Shown here: in pieces, positions 53,894 through 62,436 of the stretch
Position numbering within the stretch: the first letter of the stretch is position 1
Layout: each line of letters starts with the position of its first letter
Assembly (NCBI RefSeq): GCF_046271865.1
Contig: NZ_CP176580.1
Span: 2,852,001-2,916,000, forward strand
Length of the DNA stretch: 64,000 nucleotides
Direction: 5' to 3'
Origin: Nitrincola salilacus
Lineage (GTDB): Bacteria > Pseudomonadota > Gammaproteobacteria > Pseudomonadales > Balneatricaceae
Program-made: the position numbers and the translations under genes
The notes under the pieces: model-generated
Databases searched by the model: none
What the model was told of the DNA's origin: nothing
The model's input: the letters and a program-made list of their open reading frames with translations, nothing else

Positions 53894-56800
53894 ATTCAGA
53901 ATGACTGGATACCGGGTTACCAGACTCCTGGCCTTCCGACTTGTGGTTACTCGTCTCTACGCGACGCCTGGCTGTCATTTTATAGATCAGCGGAATCGTA
54001 AAAAGTGTCAACAGGGTTGAAACACTGATCCCCCAGACAATCGCCGTGGCTACCGGCCCGAAGATCAACGATTTACCGCCCAGCCCCACCGCCAGCCCCA
54101 TCAGCCCTGCCATGGTAGTGGCTGCAGTGATGATGATCGGCACCAGTCGACGACGCGCTGCATAAACTATCGCATGCTGAACGCTCATCCCGGCTTCGCG
54201 TCGACTGTTGGCAGCCGCCATCAGCACGATGGCAGAGTTCACCGCAATACCCGACAGCGCAATCAGGCCATACAGGGTATACAGGCTCAAGGGGTTCTTG
54301 CTGAACCAGAGCCCATAGGCCACACCGGTGAACGCCATTGGAATGGTCAGCAGGATAATCAGTGGCTGGAAGTAGCTGCGGAACTGCGCCCCCAGTATCA
54401 GATACATGAGGCCGACACCCAGCACAAACAGGATCACCATCGCATCCAGCGACTCCTGAATATCATCCAGCTCACCGGAAAAATCCAGCGAGATTCCAGG
54501 ATGAGAGTCCGCCAGTGTTTCCCAGGCATCCATCACCTGCTGGTTGGCTTGCAGGGTATCGATCACACTACGATCCAGATCAGCCTCCAGCGTAATCGAG
54601 CGGCTGAAGTTGTAGTGGCGAAGGCTTGCATACCCCGTCTGCACTTCCATATCCAGGAGTTCGCTGAGCGGTACGCGCTGCCCGGCAGGTGTCGCGATCT
54701 GCGTATCCAGCCAGCGTTGAATATCATCCGTTTCCTGCACCTGACTGCGGATGCGCAGATCAACCTGCTCTCCACGATCACTCATCTGCGCTACCACTTC
54801 ACCATCTGTCAGAATGCGCAATGTGCGCATGACGCTGCCGGCATCCAGCCCTGCACGGGCGATCGCAGGCATGTTCAGGTGGGTGATCAGTTGCTGACTA
54901 CCCGGCGCCGCATCATTGGTGATATCGGTGACACCTGGAATCGCTTCCAGTACCCGTGTCAGATCATCGATAGCGGCCTTGATCTCCTCATAGTCATCCC
55001 CTCTGACCTTAATACTGATCGGCATTGAGCTGGGTGGTCCGTCTGCCAGTTTCAGCAGACTGACAGTGGCCGGCACCGGCGCCTGTGCCAACAGATGATC
55101 ACGCAGCCCATCGATGATCTCATCCGCGTTGCGTCCGTTATTGTGCCTTGGAGTCAGGCTGACAAAAATCTGACCATAGGATTCACCGATCAGGGGTTCC
55201 GTTTCGGTAAACATCTGACCGGCATAGGGTACCAGCGAGCGTACCTCATCCGGCTTCAGCCAAGCACGTGTCAGGGCCTCCACCTGCTGCGTTTTGTACA
55301 GTGTATTGTCCAGCGTGGTGCCTGCTGGCATATCCACATTGACATAGAACACCTGCAAGGTATCCGCAGCAAAGAAATTAGTCGCAATGCGCTCAGTGGC
55401 CACCAGCCAGACTGCCGAAGCAAAGGCGCTTATCAGTACCAGCAGCGTTACCCAGGGGTGACGGAAACTGCGTACAAGAATACGACCATATAGGTTACGC
55501 ATCCGTCGCAGAGTATGTTCACGGCGGGAGTGAATGGATGCAACTGAGCTGTGTTGAATATTCAGGAAGTGACTTTGTGACGGCAGCATCCAGAACGCCT
55601 GCACCAGACTGAACACCAGTGCGATGGTCACGACCATCGGAACAATACGCATGAAGTCGCCCAGGATACCGGGTAGCAGCATCAGAGGCAGGAAAGCTGC
55701 CATAGTGGTCAGGACAGCCGCCAATATCGGCCAGCCTACCTCCTGCATCGCGGTAATCGCGGCTTCGATCGTCGTCATCCCCTGATGAAGGCGCTGATGC
55801 ATCGCTTCCACCATAACCACCGCGACATCCACCAGCATACCCAGTGCAATGATAACGCCAAGCAGCACCGTGAGGTTGAGTGTTTCACCGGTAAGGTTCA
55901 GAACGATAAACACACCGGTCAGCGAGAAGGGGATCGCCATTGCCACAAGCAAACCGATGCGCCAGCCGAGAAACAGCCAACTGACCAACAGAACGAAGAC
56001 CAGGCCCTGTAAGGCGTTAGTCTGCATTGTGTCTATCGCTCGACGGGTCGATTCGGTCTGATCATCAGCCAGTACCACCCGGATTCCCTGCTCTTCATTG
56101 CGCTGGTTATAATCCTCTACAAAAGCCTCAAGCTCCTCAACCAGTACGAGCGTATTGGAATTCGCATCCTTCATCACGGCAAACATGACTGCTGGTTTAT
56201 CTTCAAACAACACGCGCTGGGTGGCATCCTGCCGGCTGCGCTGAATACGTGCCACCTCTTCCAGCAGCAGCTCACCACTGCTGTGAGGCAGCACCATGCG
56301 CGCCAGTTGATCCGGGTCCGGTGACTGCCCTATATGCCGCACCAACCACTGTTCACTCGCAACGGTCAGCTTACCGGCCGCCTGATCGCGCCACTGCATC
56401 GCTATCATATCTGCCACCAGTGTTGGCGATAGTCCAAGCCCGGCCAGCAGATCAAAATCCAGCTGCACCTGTACCTCAGGATCATTCATCCCAACGCTGT
56501 CGGCACGATCCACTCCGCGTATCCGTTCAAGCTCGCGCTTGATCTGGAAGGCATGACTCCGCAGCATCTCATCATCCGCCTGGCCCTGCACAACAATGGT
56601 GGCTGTCGGAAAGGCATTCGCGCTGGTGATCTCGATGATGGTCGGTTCAATGATATCCGGTGGCAACTCATTGCGTTTGTTTTGTATTTCACGGCGCAGG
56701 TCATTCACACGTTTATCGAAGGTACGCTCATCCAGATCGCGAAAACGCACCAACACATTGGACATGCCGACACGTGAGGTACTGGCCACGAAGTTGACAT

Positions 56801-57023
56801 CGTTAAGCTTGCGCAGCGCATCTTCCAGTGGCTGCGTCACACGCATCTCGATATCTTCCGCGCTGGCCCCCGGCAGGAAGGTCATGATCACGATCCAGTT
56901 GAAATTGATGGTCGGATCTTTCTGCCTGGGCATCAGATTGTAAGACATCAATCCGATCAACAGGACCAGCACAAACACCAGATTGGTGAAAACCGTATTA
57001 CTGAGGAAACGACGAAGCATCAC
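53892..57023 (-). CDS. RND-family efflux transporter
   Basis: A 1043-residue inner-membrane proton-driven pump of the AcrB/HAE superfamily. It has the two-fold repeat of one helix, a large periplasmic loop and a helix bundle. The proton-relay acidic residue lies in IALGMLVDVAVVMVEAMHQ, and the second bundle shows LYGLIALSGIAVNSAIVLM and ATTMAGLMGLAVG. It is nearer to the branch without a dedicated outer-membrane gene; no OMF gene follows. The periplasmic adaptor gene overlaps its start by four bases. Substrate unknown. Confidence 0.93.
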   Translation of the reverse strand: MMLRRFLSNTVFTNLVFVLVLLIGLMSYNLMPRQKDPTINFNWIVIMTFLPGASAEDIEMRVTQPLEDALRKLNDVNFVASTSRVGMSNVLVRFRDLDERTFDKRVNDLRREIQNKRNELPPDIIEPTIIEITSANAFPTATIVVQGQADDEMLRSHAFQIKRELERIRGVDRADSVGMNDPEVQVQLDFDLLAGLGLSPTLVADMIAMQWRDQAAGKLTVASEQWLVRHIGQSPDPDQLARMVLPHSSGELLLEEVARIQRSRQDATQRVLFEDKPAVMFAVMKDANSNTLVLVEELEAFVEDYNQRNEEQGIRVVLADDQTESTRRAIDTMQTNALQGLVFVLLVSWLFLGWRIGLLVAMAIPFSLTGVFIVLNLTGETLNLTVLLGVIIALGMLVDVAVVMVEAMHQRLHQGMTTIEAAITAMQEVGWPILAAVLTTMAAFLPLMLLPGILGDFMRIVPMVVTIALVFSLVQAFWMLPSQSHFLNIQHSSVASIHSRREHTLRRMRNLYGRILVRSFRHPWVTLLVLISAFASAVWLVATERIATNFFAADTLQVFYVNVDMPAGTTLDNTLYKTQQVEALTRAWLKPDEVRSLVPYAGQMFTETEPLIGESYGQIFVSLTPRHNNGRNADEIIDGLRDHLLAQAPVPATVSLLKLADGPPSSMPISIKVRGDDYEEIKAAIDDLTRVLEAIPGVTDITNDAAPGSQQLITHLNMPAIARAGLDAGSVMRTLRILTDGEVVAQMSDRGEQVDLRIRSQVQETDDIQRWLDTQIATPAGQRVPLSELLDMEVQTGYASLRHYNFSRSITLEADLDRSVIDTLQANQQVMDAWETLADSHPGISLDFSGELDDIQESLDAMVILFVLGVGLMYLILGAQFRSYFQPLIILLTIPMAFTGVAYGLWFSKNPLSLYTLYGLIALSGIAVNSAIVLMAAANSRREAGMSVQHAIVYAARRRLVPIIITAATTMAGLMGLAVGLGGKSLIFGPVATAIVWGISVSTLLTLFTIPLIYKMTARRRVETSNHKSEGQESGNPVSSHSE

Positions 57024-58027
57024 TCCTCCTTCTGCAGAGGCAGGCGATGATGACCAGATATCACGATCTCACGCTGTGCCCATTCAGGGGGAGCCGGAAA
57101 GGGCCGACCTTCCTGCGCACCCACCAGTGGGAAAAACTCCGGCCAGTCAGACTCAATCAGAAAGACCCCCAGCTCCCCCTCTCTTCGCAGAATCAGGTTG
57201 GCCGGGATATATTCCACGCCGTGATCAATCGTCAGTTGACCGATCATGCCGATGCGTGCGTTTTCCGGTGCTGTGAACCAGGTCTTCACGGTCCGACTGC
57301 GCGGGTCCTGCATCATGGACTGCCGAATCAATGATACCGGTTGGGCGCTGATGCCTGTCGCGCTGAACTCAACCTGCCACTGGTTACCGTTGTGCAGAAA
57401 CAGACTCGCCGGTAGCTGTACTTCTATCTCGGCAGGGCTGATCTGCACCAGCTCAAGCAACGGCGTACCGGGGCTGACCCACTGCCCCTCGCCAGTCAGT
57501 TGCTGCAACACCGTCGCCTTGAAGGGAGCATGGATTTCACAGCGTTCAATCTGCCGTTCGGCCAGCGCCAGCTCGACACGAACCCCTTCAATCTGAGCGC
57601 GGGAACGTTCTACATCAGTTTGTGCATCTTCAAGTGAAGAGGTATCTGTAAGCTGGCGCGACTGTAGACCCTGTAAGCGTTCCGCCTGTCGCTCTGCGCG
57701 TTTCAGTCCAGCGTCAATATCACGTAATCTCGCCTGCAGAAGTGCCTGCTGCGCCTGGGTGTCCCGGCAATCCAGCCTGACCAGCAACTGCCCCTGCTCT
57801 ACCGTTTCGCCGGGTCTTACCTGGATCTGTTCGATGCGGGCAGCCAGTTCGCTGGCGAGAAATGTATGATTCAGGCTGACAACTTCGGCCGCAAACTGCT
57901 GAACCAGTCGTTCACTGACCGACTCAACGGTTGCTACCGTGATTCGAGCACTCCAGGGGTCGGCAGCGACCGTTTTCTGGGCGAACCCGAACAGTGCCAA
58001 AAGGGCAAAAGCCATTCTCCATGTCAT
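57020..58027 (-). CDS. RND periplasmic adaptor (membrane fusion protein)
   Basis: A 335-residue HlyD/AcrA-type adaptor. Signal sequence at the N terminus (MAFALLALFGFAQKTVAA), then a lipoyl/barrel-sandwich domain (LASELAARIEQIQVRPGETVEQGQ), an alpha-hairpin with heptads (LLQARLRDIDAGLKRAERQ) and the second lipoyl half IHAPFKATVLQQL. There is no lipobox cysteine. First gene of the pump operon. Confidence 0.92.
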   Translation of the reverse strand: MTWRMAFALLALFGFAQKTVAADPWSARITVATVESVSERLVQQFAAEVVSLNHTFLASELAARIEQIQVRPGETVEQGQLLVRLDCRDTQAQQALLQARLRDIDAGLKRAERQAERLQGLQSRQLTDTSSLEDAQTDVERSRAQIEGVRVELALAERQIERCEIHAPFKATVLQQLTGEGQWVSPGTPLLELVQISPAEIEVQLPASLFLHNGNQWQVEFSATGISAQPVSLIRQSMMQDPRSRTVKTWFTAPENARIGMIGQLTIDHGVEYIPANLILRREGELGVFLIESDWPEFFPLVGAQEGRPFPAPPEWAQREIVISGHHRLPLQKEE

Positions 58028-58063
58028 CTTCAGACTCCAGTAGAACTTATTATCAGTAGGCCA

Positions 58064-58627
58064 CTATTTATAAACCATTATGCTCATGAGACCCATCAGG
58101 ACGAACAGTATGCACGCCACCCAGCGAATCCAGGTCAGCGAGATGCGTTGCATCAACCAACTGCCGGCATAAGCAACCGGCACGTTGGCCAACATCATTC
58201 CCAGCGTGGAACCAGCTATCACCCAAAGCACGGCATCTTCGAAACGTGCCGCCATAATGACAGTCGCCACTTGTGTCTTGTCACCGATCTCGGCCAGGAA
58301 AAAAAGTATGCAGGTGGCGGTAAATGCACCGTAGGTCAGCACCCGCGTATCTGCTCCCTCATCCTTGTCTGGCACCAGTACCCAGAGCCCCACAGCAATG
58401 AAGCTGCCACCCAGCAACCAGGGTAACAACTGAGGTGGTAACCATTGCACCGCCCAGGCCCCCAACCAGGCAGATAAGCCATGATTAAGCAGCGTGGCCA
58501 CCAGAATACCCAGAATAATGGCACTGCGCCGGGCATAGCGAGCAGCAAGAAAAAGAGTCAGAAGCTGTGTCTTGTCGCCAATTTCGGCGATGGCAACAAC
58601 CAGCGTTGAGGAGATGAAGGCATCCAT
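58064..58627 (-). CDS. GDT1/TMEM165 family membrane protein, probable Mn exporter
   Basis: A 187-residue, six-helix UPF0016 protein with the two inverted-repeat signatures AEIGDKTQLLTLFLAARY and AEIGDKTQVATVIMAARF. Bacterial members export manganese or exchange divalent cations. Upstream is a yybP-ykoY riboswitch and a terminator, so Mn should switch the gene on, matching that role. I chose ATG 58627 (MDAFISSTLVVA). Longer in-frame starts would lie within the terminator hairpin. Confidence 0.92.
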   Translation of the reverse strand: MDAFISSTLVVAIAEIGDKTQLLTLFLAARYARRSAIILGILVATLLNHGLSAWLGAWAVQWLPPQLLPWLLGGSFIAVGLWVLVPDKDEGADTRVLTYGAFTATCILFFLAEIGDKTQVATVIMAARFEDAVLWVIAGSTLGMMLANVPVAYAGSWLMQRISLTWIRWVACILFVLMGLMSIMVYK

Positions 58628-58647
58628 TTGAGCTATCCGGGTGGGCA

Positions 58648-58699
58648 TAAAAAACCAAAGACACAGCATACCGGCCCACCAAGGCGGCATGTTGTGTCT
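58648..58699 (-). terminator. Riboswitch-controlled terminator upstream of the GDT1 gene
   Basis: AGACACAACATGCCG (58685-58699 on the minus strand) pairs with CCGGTATGCTGTGTCT (58659-58674) with two mismatches, followed by GGTTTTTT. Its 5' arm begins within the last paired strand of the aptamer, so aptamer folding and terminator folding compete. Confidence 0.8.
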
Positions 58700-58815
58700 C
58701 AGGTCTCATCAATCCCACAGTCGGGACGCTACTGCCATGAGCAATGAGGCTCAAGTATGTTGACAGTCGCTCAGTGTCTGCCCTTTAGAGCAGACAGGAA
58801 GATTACTCCCCCAAG
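58690..58815 (-). promoter_or_regulatory. yybP-ykoY manganese riboswitch
   Basis: The leader RNA has the conserved L1 sequence GGGGAGUA near its 5' end (minus strand 58815 side), the UGUCUGC/GGCAGACA hairpin, UGUCAACAUACUUGAG, and the closing GAGACCUGAG. The ends pair (CUUGGG with CCUGAG) to form P1. This is the yybP-ykoY class, which binds Mn2+ and often precedes GDT1, MntP or similar exporters. Confidence 0.85.
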
Positions 58816-58912
58816 ATCGACCGAATAGTAGCAGAAAAAATTATTAAAGTCATAGCACTGGGTACGCCAGCGAACAGTGGACTGGAGCGCCTATCGAAAT
58901 CGACTGACTGGC

Positions 58913-59196
58913 TTATTTTGAAGTCAGACGCAGGGTACCATCAAAATCCTGCTCCGGGTGCTTTTGACAACCAATACAGTAGTCCAGATAAAAGCGATAC
59001 AGCTGCTGCGGCTCCTGCTCCAGTAAGCGTTTGAAAAGGATAGCGGCCTCAGCAAAACGTGCTTGTTGAAACAGTGATAACGCAGAATCCAGGCATTGTT
59101 GAGCTGCTAAGTCAAAGTTTACCCACTCCTGCTCCACGTATCCGATGCACTCATAGACGACAACCGGTTGCTCCCGTCCCTTGACTGCTCTGACCC
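58913..59196 (-). pseudogene. Displaced C-terminal part of the CHASE2 cyclase (frameshift)
   Basis: The reading frame downstream of the cyclase stop continues as VRAVKGREQPVVVYECIG, then VEQEWVNFDLAAQQCL and a TPR-like helix pair (ALSLFQQARFAEAAILFKRLLEQEP). This is the expected C terminus of CHASE2 adenylate cyclases, but it lies in another frame. One extra G in a GGG run at 59194-59196 accounts for the shift. A 74-codon open frame from GTG 59137 is the remainder. It is either an old or recent mutation, a sequencing error, or a recoding site. Confidence 0.75.
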
Positions 59197-61061
59197 AGAC
59201 AGCGCAACCGATAAAGATCCGGCTGCAGCAGTGCTTGTCGGGTTGAATCCGTCAGCACGATATTCGCTCCGAATAACTTACACAGTCCTTCAGTGCGAGA
59301 GGCCAGATTCACCTCATCTCCGATACAGGTGTAGTCTGAGCGGTCCGCAGATCCCATTTCACCCACCACCGCCAGCCCTGTGTTCAGGCCGATGCCGATC
59401 TGTAAGCAAGGCAGTCCTTCTGACTGAAACGCCTGATTCAACTCTTCCAGCGCCATGATCTGTTCAATGGCCGCCTGGAGCGCTTGATCCGCATGTTTTT
59501 GATCAGGCAAAGGCGCATTCCAGTAGGCCATAATGGCATCCCCGATGAACTTGTCCACGGTACCCTTATGCGCTGTGATAATGCCGGTCATGGGCGTCAT
59601 GTAACGGTTCAAGAGCAGTATAAGCGCCTTTGCTGAGCCTATTTTCTCCGACAGAGCCGTAAATCCTCGTATGTCGCTGAAAAAAACCGTCACCTCCTGC
59701 TCTGTCCCCTCAAGAATCAATGCATCACTGCGTAACAATTGCTCGACAACATCATGAGAGACTTTACGTTCAAAGCGACGAATAATTTTTTCTTTCTGTC
59801 GCTGTTCCAGCACGAAGTTCAACACACTCCCCAACAAGAAGAGAGCAGCAATCATAGCCAGTGGCAATAATAGATTGAGGACAAGTCCCTGAAACACAAT
59901 CAGGTAATAGTGAAACAACGCCACCCCGATCAATAGAATCAACGACAGCAGACTGCCAGCGGCTGAGCCAGGCAGAATCAGGAAGCCCCACATCAGCGCT
60001 GCCAGAACCACCAGCAACACAATGTCTGCACCAGTTGCCCAGGCTGGTGTGACCAGAAAATCACCATTGAGCAGGTTATCAAGCACCGTAGCATGAACCT
60101 CGACACCGGGATAAACAGAATCCAGTGGCGTGCTGCGAAGATCAAGCAAGCCTGCTGCAGATGTCCCGATCAGAGCCATTTTGCCCTCTAGCGCGGAGTC
60201 AGGCACCCGACCTTCCAGCAGATCTACCGCTGACAGATAGGGGTAGTGACGGGCAGCCCCCCGAAAATTGATACGCAGGCGCCCGTGCATATCTGTTGAC
60301 AGGTGATAGTCATCCAGGCTGATACCCTCAACCAGTGGCCCATCGTAACTGATCATGATGCGCGCCTTACCCAGAGCCAGGCGCGCCATTTCCAATGCCA
60401 GTGCAGGATAGATCATCTGCTCGTACTCCATCACCAGAGGAAGGTGACGAATGGTGCCATCTATATCAGGAAGTGTATTGATATAACCGCTGAAGAGTGT
60501 CGGCTCCTGGTGCTGCTGAATGCTCAGAATTGTCCGATACGGCTTCATCAGCAGACTATCGGGCGGTTTGCGATACTCAACGATCATCGGAGGCGGTTCC
60601 GGTGATAAGCCAGGCGGCAAGCCATCAGGCTCCATTGCAAATACATATCCGGAAACTGTCGGAGTGTTCACAATAGTCTGAATCAGTTGCTCATCAAAAT
60701 CTGGCGCATTACCTACTTCCATTCCCAGCGCTGCCAGTATGCGCCGAGGTGAGCTTCTATCAGGTTCTGCAAACACCACATCAAGCCCGATCATGCCGAT
60801 ACCCGATAGCGTCAACTGATCCAGCAACTCAGCCACAAGATCGCGTGACCATGGCCACTGCCCTAACTGATGCAGACTACGCTCATCAATATCGACAATG
60901 ACAATATCCGGATCAACCGGCTGCTCCCCGCGAAACACCAACATCTGATCCACCAGCCGCAGTTCAAATGTCTGCAGCAACGGCGGTGATGACAGGTAAA
61001 GTGACAAGCTCATAATCAGCATCGACATGGCCAACAAAAACTGCAACCAGATTCTGCGCAT
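59151..61061 (-). CDS. CHASE2 adenylate/guanylate cyclase, frameshifted near the end
   Basis: A membrane class III nucleotide cyclase. The N-terminal helix precedes a periplasmic CHASE2 sensor (VDPDIVIVDIDERSLHQLGQWPW; VEVHATVLDNLL). Three more helices follow near residues 335-415, then the catalytic domain. Metal Asp residues lie in FFSDIRGFT (near 460) and FIGDAIMAYW (near 503), with base-specificity Lys in VDKFIGD and IGDEVNLASR. After LRCLG (near 622) the frame is shifted and ends in GATGCRL, losing a VRAVKGREQPV strand. Catalytic residues remain intact. It starts one base after the upstream Slam-like gene. Confidence 0.9.
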   Translation of the reverse strand: MRRIWLQFLLAMSMLIMSLSLYLSSPPLLQTFELRLVDQMLVFRGEQPVDPDIVIVDIDERSLHQLGQWPWSRDLVAELLDQLTLSGIGMIGLDVVFAEPDRSSPRRILAALGMEVGNAPDFDEQLIQTIVNTPTVSGYVFAMEPDGLPPGLSPEPPPMIVEYRKPPDSLLMKPYRTILSIQQHQEPTLFSGYINTLPDIDGTIRHLPLVMEYEQMIYPALALEMARLALGKARIMISYDGPLVEGISLDDYHLSTDMHGRLRINFRGAARHYPYLSAVDLLEGRVPDSALEGKMALIGTSAAGLLDLRSTPLDSVYPGVEVHATVLDNLLNGDFLVTPAWATGADIVLLVVLAALMWGFLILPGSAAGSLLSLILLIGVALFHYYLIVFQGLVLNLLLPLAMIAALFLLGSVLNFVLEQRQKEKIIRRFERKVSHDVVEQLLRSDALILEGTEQEVTVFFSDIRGFTALSEKIGSAKALILLLNRYMTPMTGIITAHKGTVDKFIGDAIMAYWNAPLPDQKHADQALQAAIEQIMALEELNQAFQSEGLPCLQIGIGLNTGLAVVGEMGSADRSDYTCIGDEVNLASRTEGLCKLFGANIVLTDSTRQALLQPDLYRLRCLGQSSQGTGATGCRL

Positions 61062-61062
61062 A

Positions 61063-62436
61063 TCAGAATCGGATGATGTAGTTCAGTGCTGCGGTCGACT
61101 TGTCAAAGCTGTAGGGCCTCTGATTGGACGAATGATCGGCATGAGTCAAGGTCAGACTGACGGCAGATTGTTTATCCAACGCGTAGATGAGTGACATATC
61201 TATCCGATTGACCCTGTCTGAGCGCCGATTGGCAAACAGCAAATTGGTCTCGTCATAATCGGTTTGCCGCCAACTGTATCCGACACTGCCTCGCAGTTTG
61301 TCAGACAGTGACTTACTCAGCTCCGCGCTCAGTGACCACTCAGTCAGTGACGCCGGGTCTGAGAAGTATCGGCTGGAGGAGCGCTGGCGACGGTCTTCAT
61401 AGCCCAGGCTCGCTGATATCAGCATCTCCTGCTCCGTCAGGTTCTTCTGTACACCGATCACGCCCTTATGACTCCAGGCATTTCTTGGACGGCTGTCAGT
61501 CGCATAGGACAGATGACTGATCAGATAGGTGGCAGATAACTGCAGTGAGGGTGACAACCGGTAGTCATAGCGTACAGAGGGACCGGTGCTTGTCAGATAG
61601 TGACTGTAATCGAGCAGTATCTCATCCAGATGGAAAGGAAAGCTGACTTTATACTGATCTGCATAGTAGGTCGGCGCAATCTGGCCCGACAGATAGAACA
61701 GATCGTTTGCTGACTCCTTCTTATTGTTGCGATTCATCACCAGAAAGCGGTTCTCCAGATACCAGCCACCACGCAGGCCGAAGTCATAGGTATGATCCAG
61801 CCTCAGAGCCTGGGTCAGACCGTAATCCGCTATCTTGTCTCGACCACTGATTCCGATGTTTCCAAAGCCAGGCAACTCGAAGCTGTTGGAGCCACCTATA
61901 TCATTACTCGCATTACTGTCATAGCCAAGGCCGACCATCAGGGTGGTGGTGAGATGGTGACGACTCTGACGTGCAGTAAGCAACTCTCCAAACCCTTCTG
62001 CATCAGCGCGTATATCATCCGGCATATCAAGGCTGAGCGCGTGTTCCAGCTCGGTGGAAGCCATACTGTATTGATGCAGTTCATAGTACAGGCGTGCCAT
62101 CTCCAGCCGACCGGCGACGTGATCCGGATCGATAATCAGCACACGATCCAATGACATCAATGCCTCATCATAGCGTTTCAACGCTATAGCACTGCGCGCC
62201 AGATAGAAGTTTACACTGAGGTTGTCCGGCAACCGGGTCTGCAGTGCAGCGAAACGTTCAAATGCCAGAGCGTAATCAGCTGCGACAAATGCCTCCATCG
62301 CCTGATCAAACGACTGCGTCATCGCAGCTTGCTGCTGAGTGGGACTTAATTCCTGCGCCAGCGACATCATCGGGACGAACAGTGGAGCCCCACATAACAG
62401 CAACGTTGTTCCTATTTTTGCCAGTTGTCTGTTCAT
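61063..62436 (-). CDS. TPR-barrel outer-membrane protein, Slam/DUF560-like
   Basis: A 457-residue protein with a signal peptide (ending LFVPMMSLAQ), an N-terminal TPR region (AMEAFVAADYALAFERFAAL; YDEALMSLDRVLIIDPDH; ARLYYELHQYSMASTELEHAL) and a C-terminal beta-barrel starting at LMVGLGYDSNASN and ending in the outer-membrane signature IIRF. TPR plus barrel with GYDSN at the junction is the layout of Slam, the type XI translocon for surface lipoproteins. It overlaps the FecR gene by four bases. A porin-like accessory role in signalling is the alternative. Confidence 0.8.
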   Translation of the reverse strand: MNRQLAKIGTTLLLCGAPLFVPMMSLAQELSPTQQQAAMTQSFDQAMEAFVAADYALAFERFAALQTRLPDNLSVNFYLARSAIALKRYDEALMSLDRVLIIDPDHVAGRLEMARLYYELHQYSMASTELEHALSLDMPDDIRADAEGFGELLTARQSRHHLTTTLMVGLGYDSNASNDIGGSNSFELPGFGNIGISGRDKIADYGLTQALRLDHTYDFGLRGGWYLENRFLVMNRNNKKESANDLFYLSGQIAPTYYADQYKVSFPFHLDEILLDYSHYLTSTGPSVRYDYRLSPSLQLSATYLISHLSYATDSRPRNAWSHKGVIGVQKNLTEQEMLISASLGYEDRRQRSSSRYFSDPASLTEWSLSAELSKSLSDKLRGSVGYSWRQTDYDETNLLFANRRSDRVNRIDMSLIYALDKQSAVSLTLTHADHSSNQRPYSFDKSTAALNYIIRF

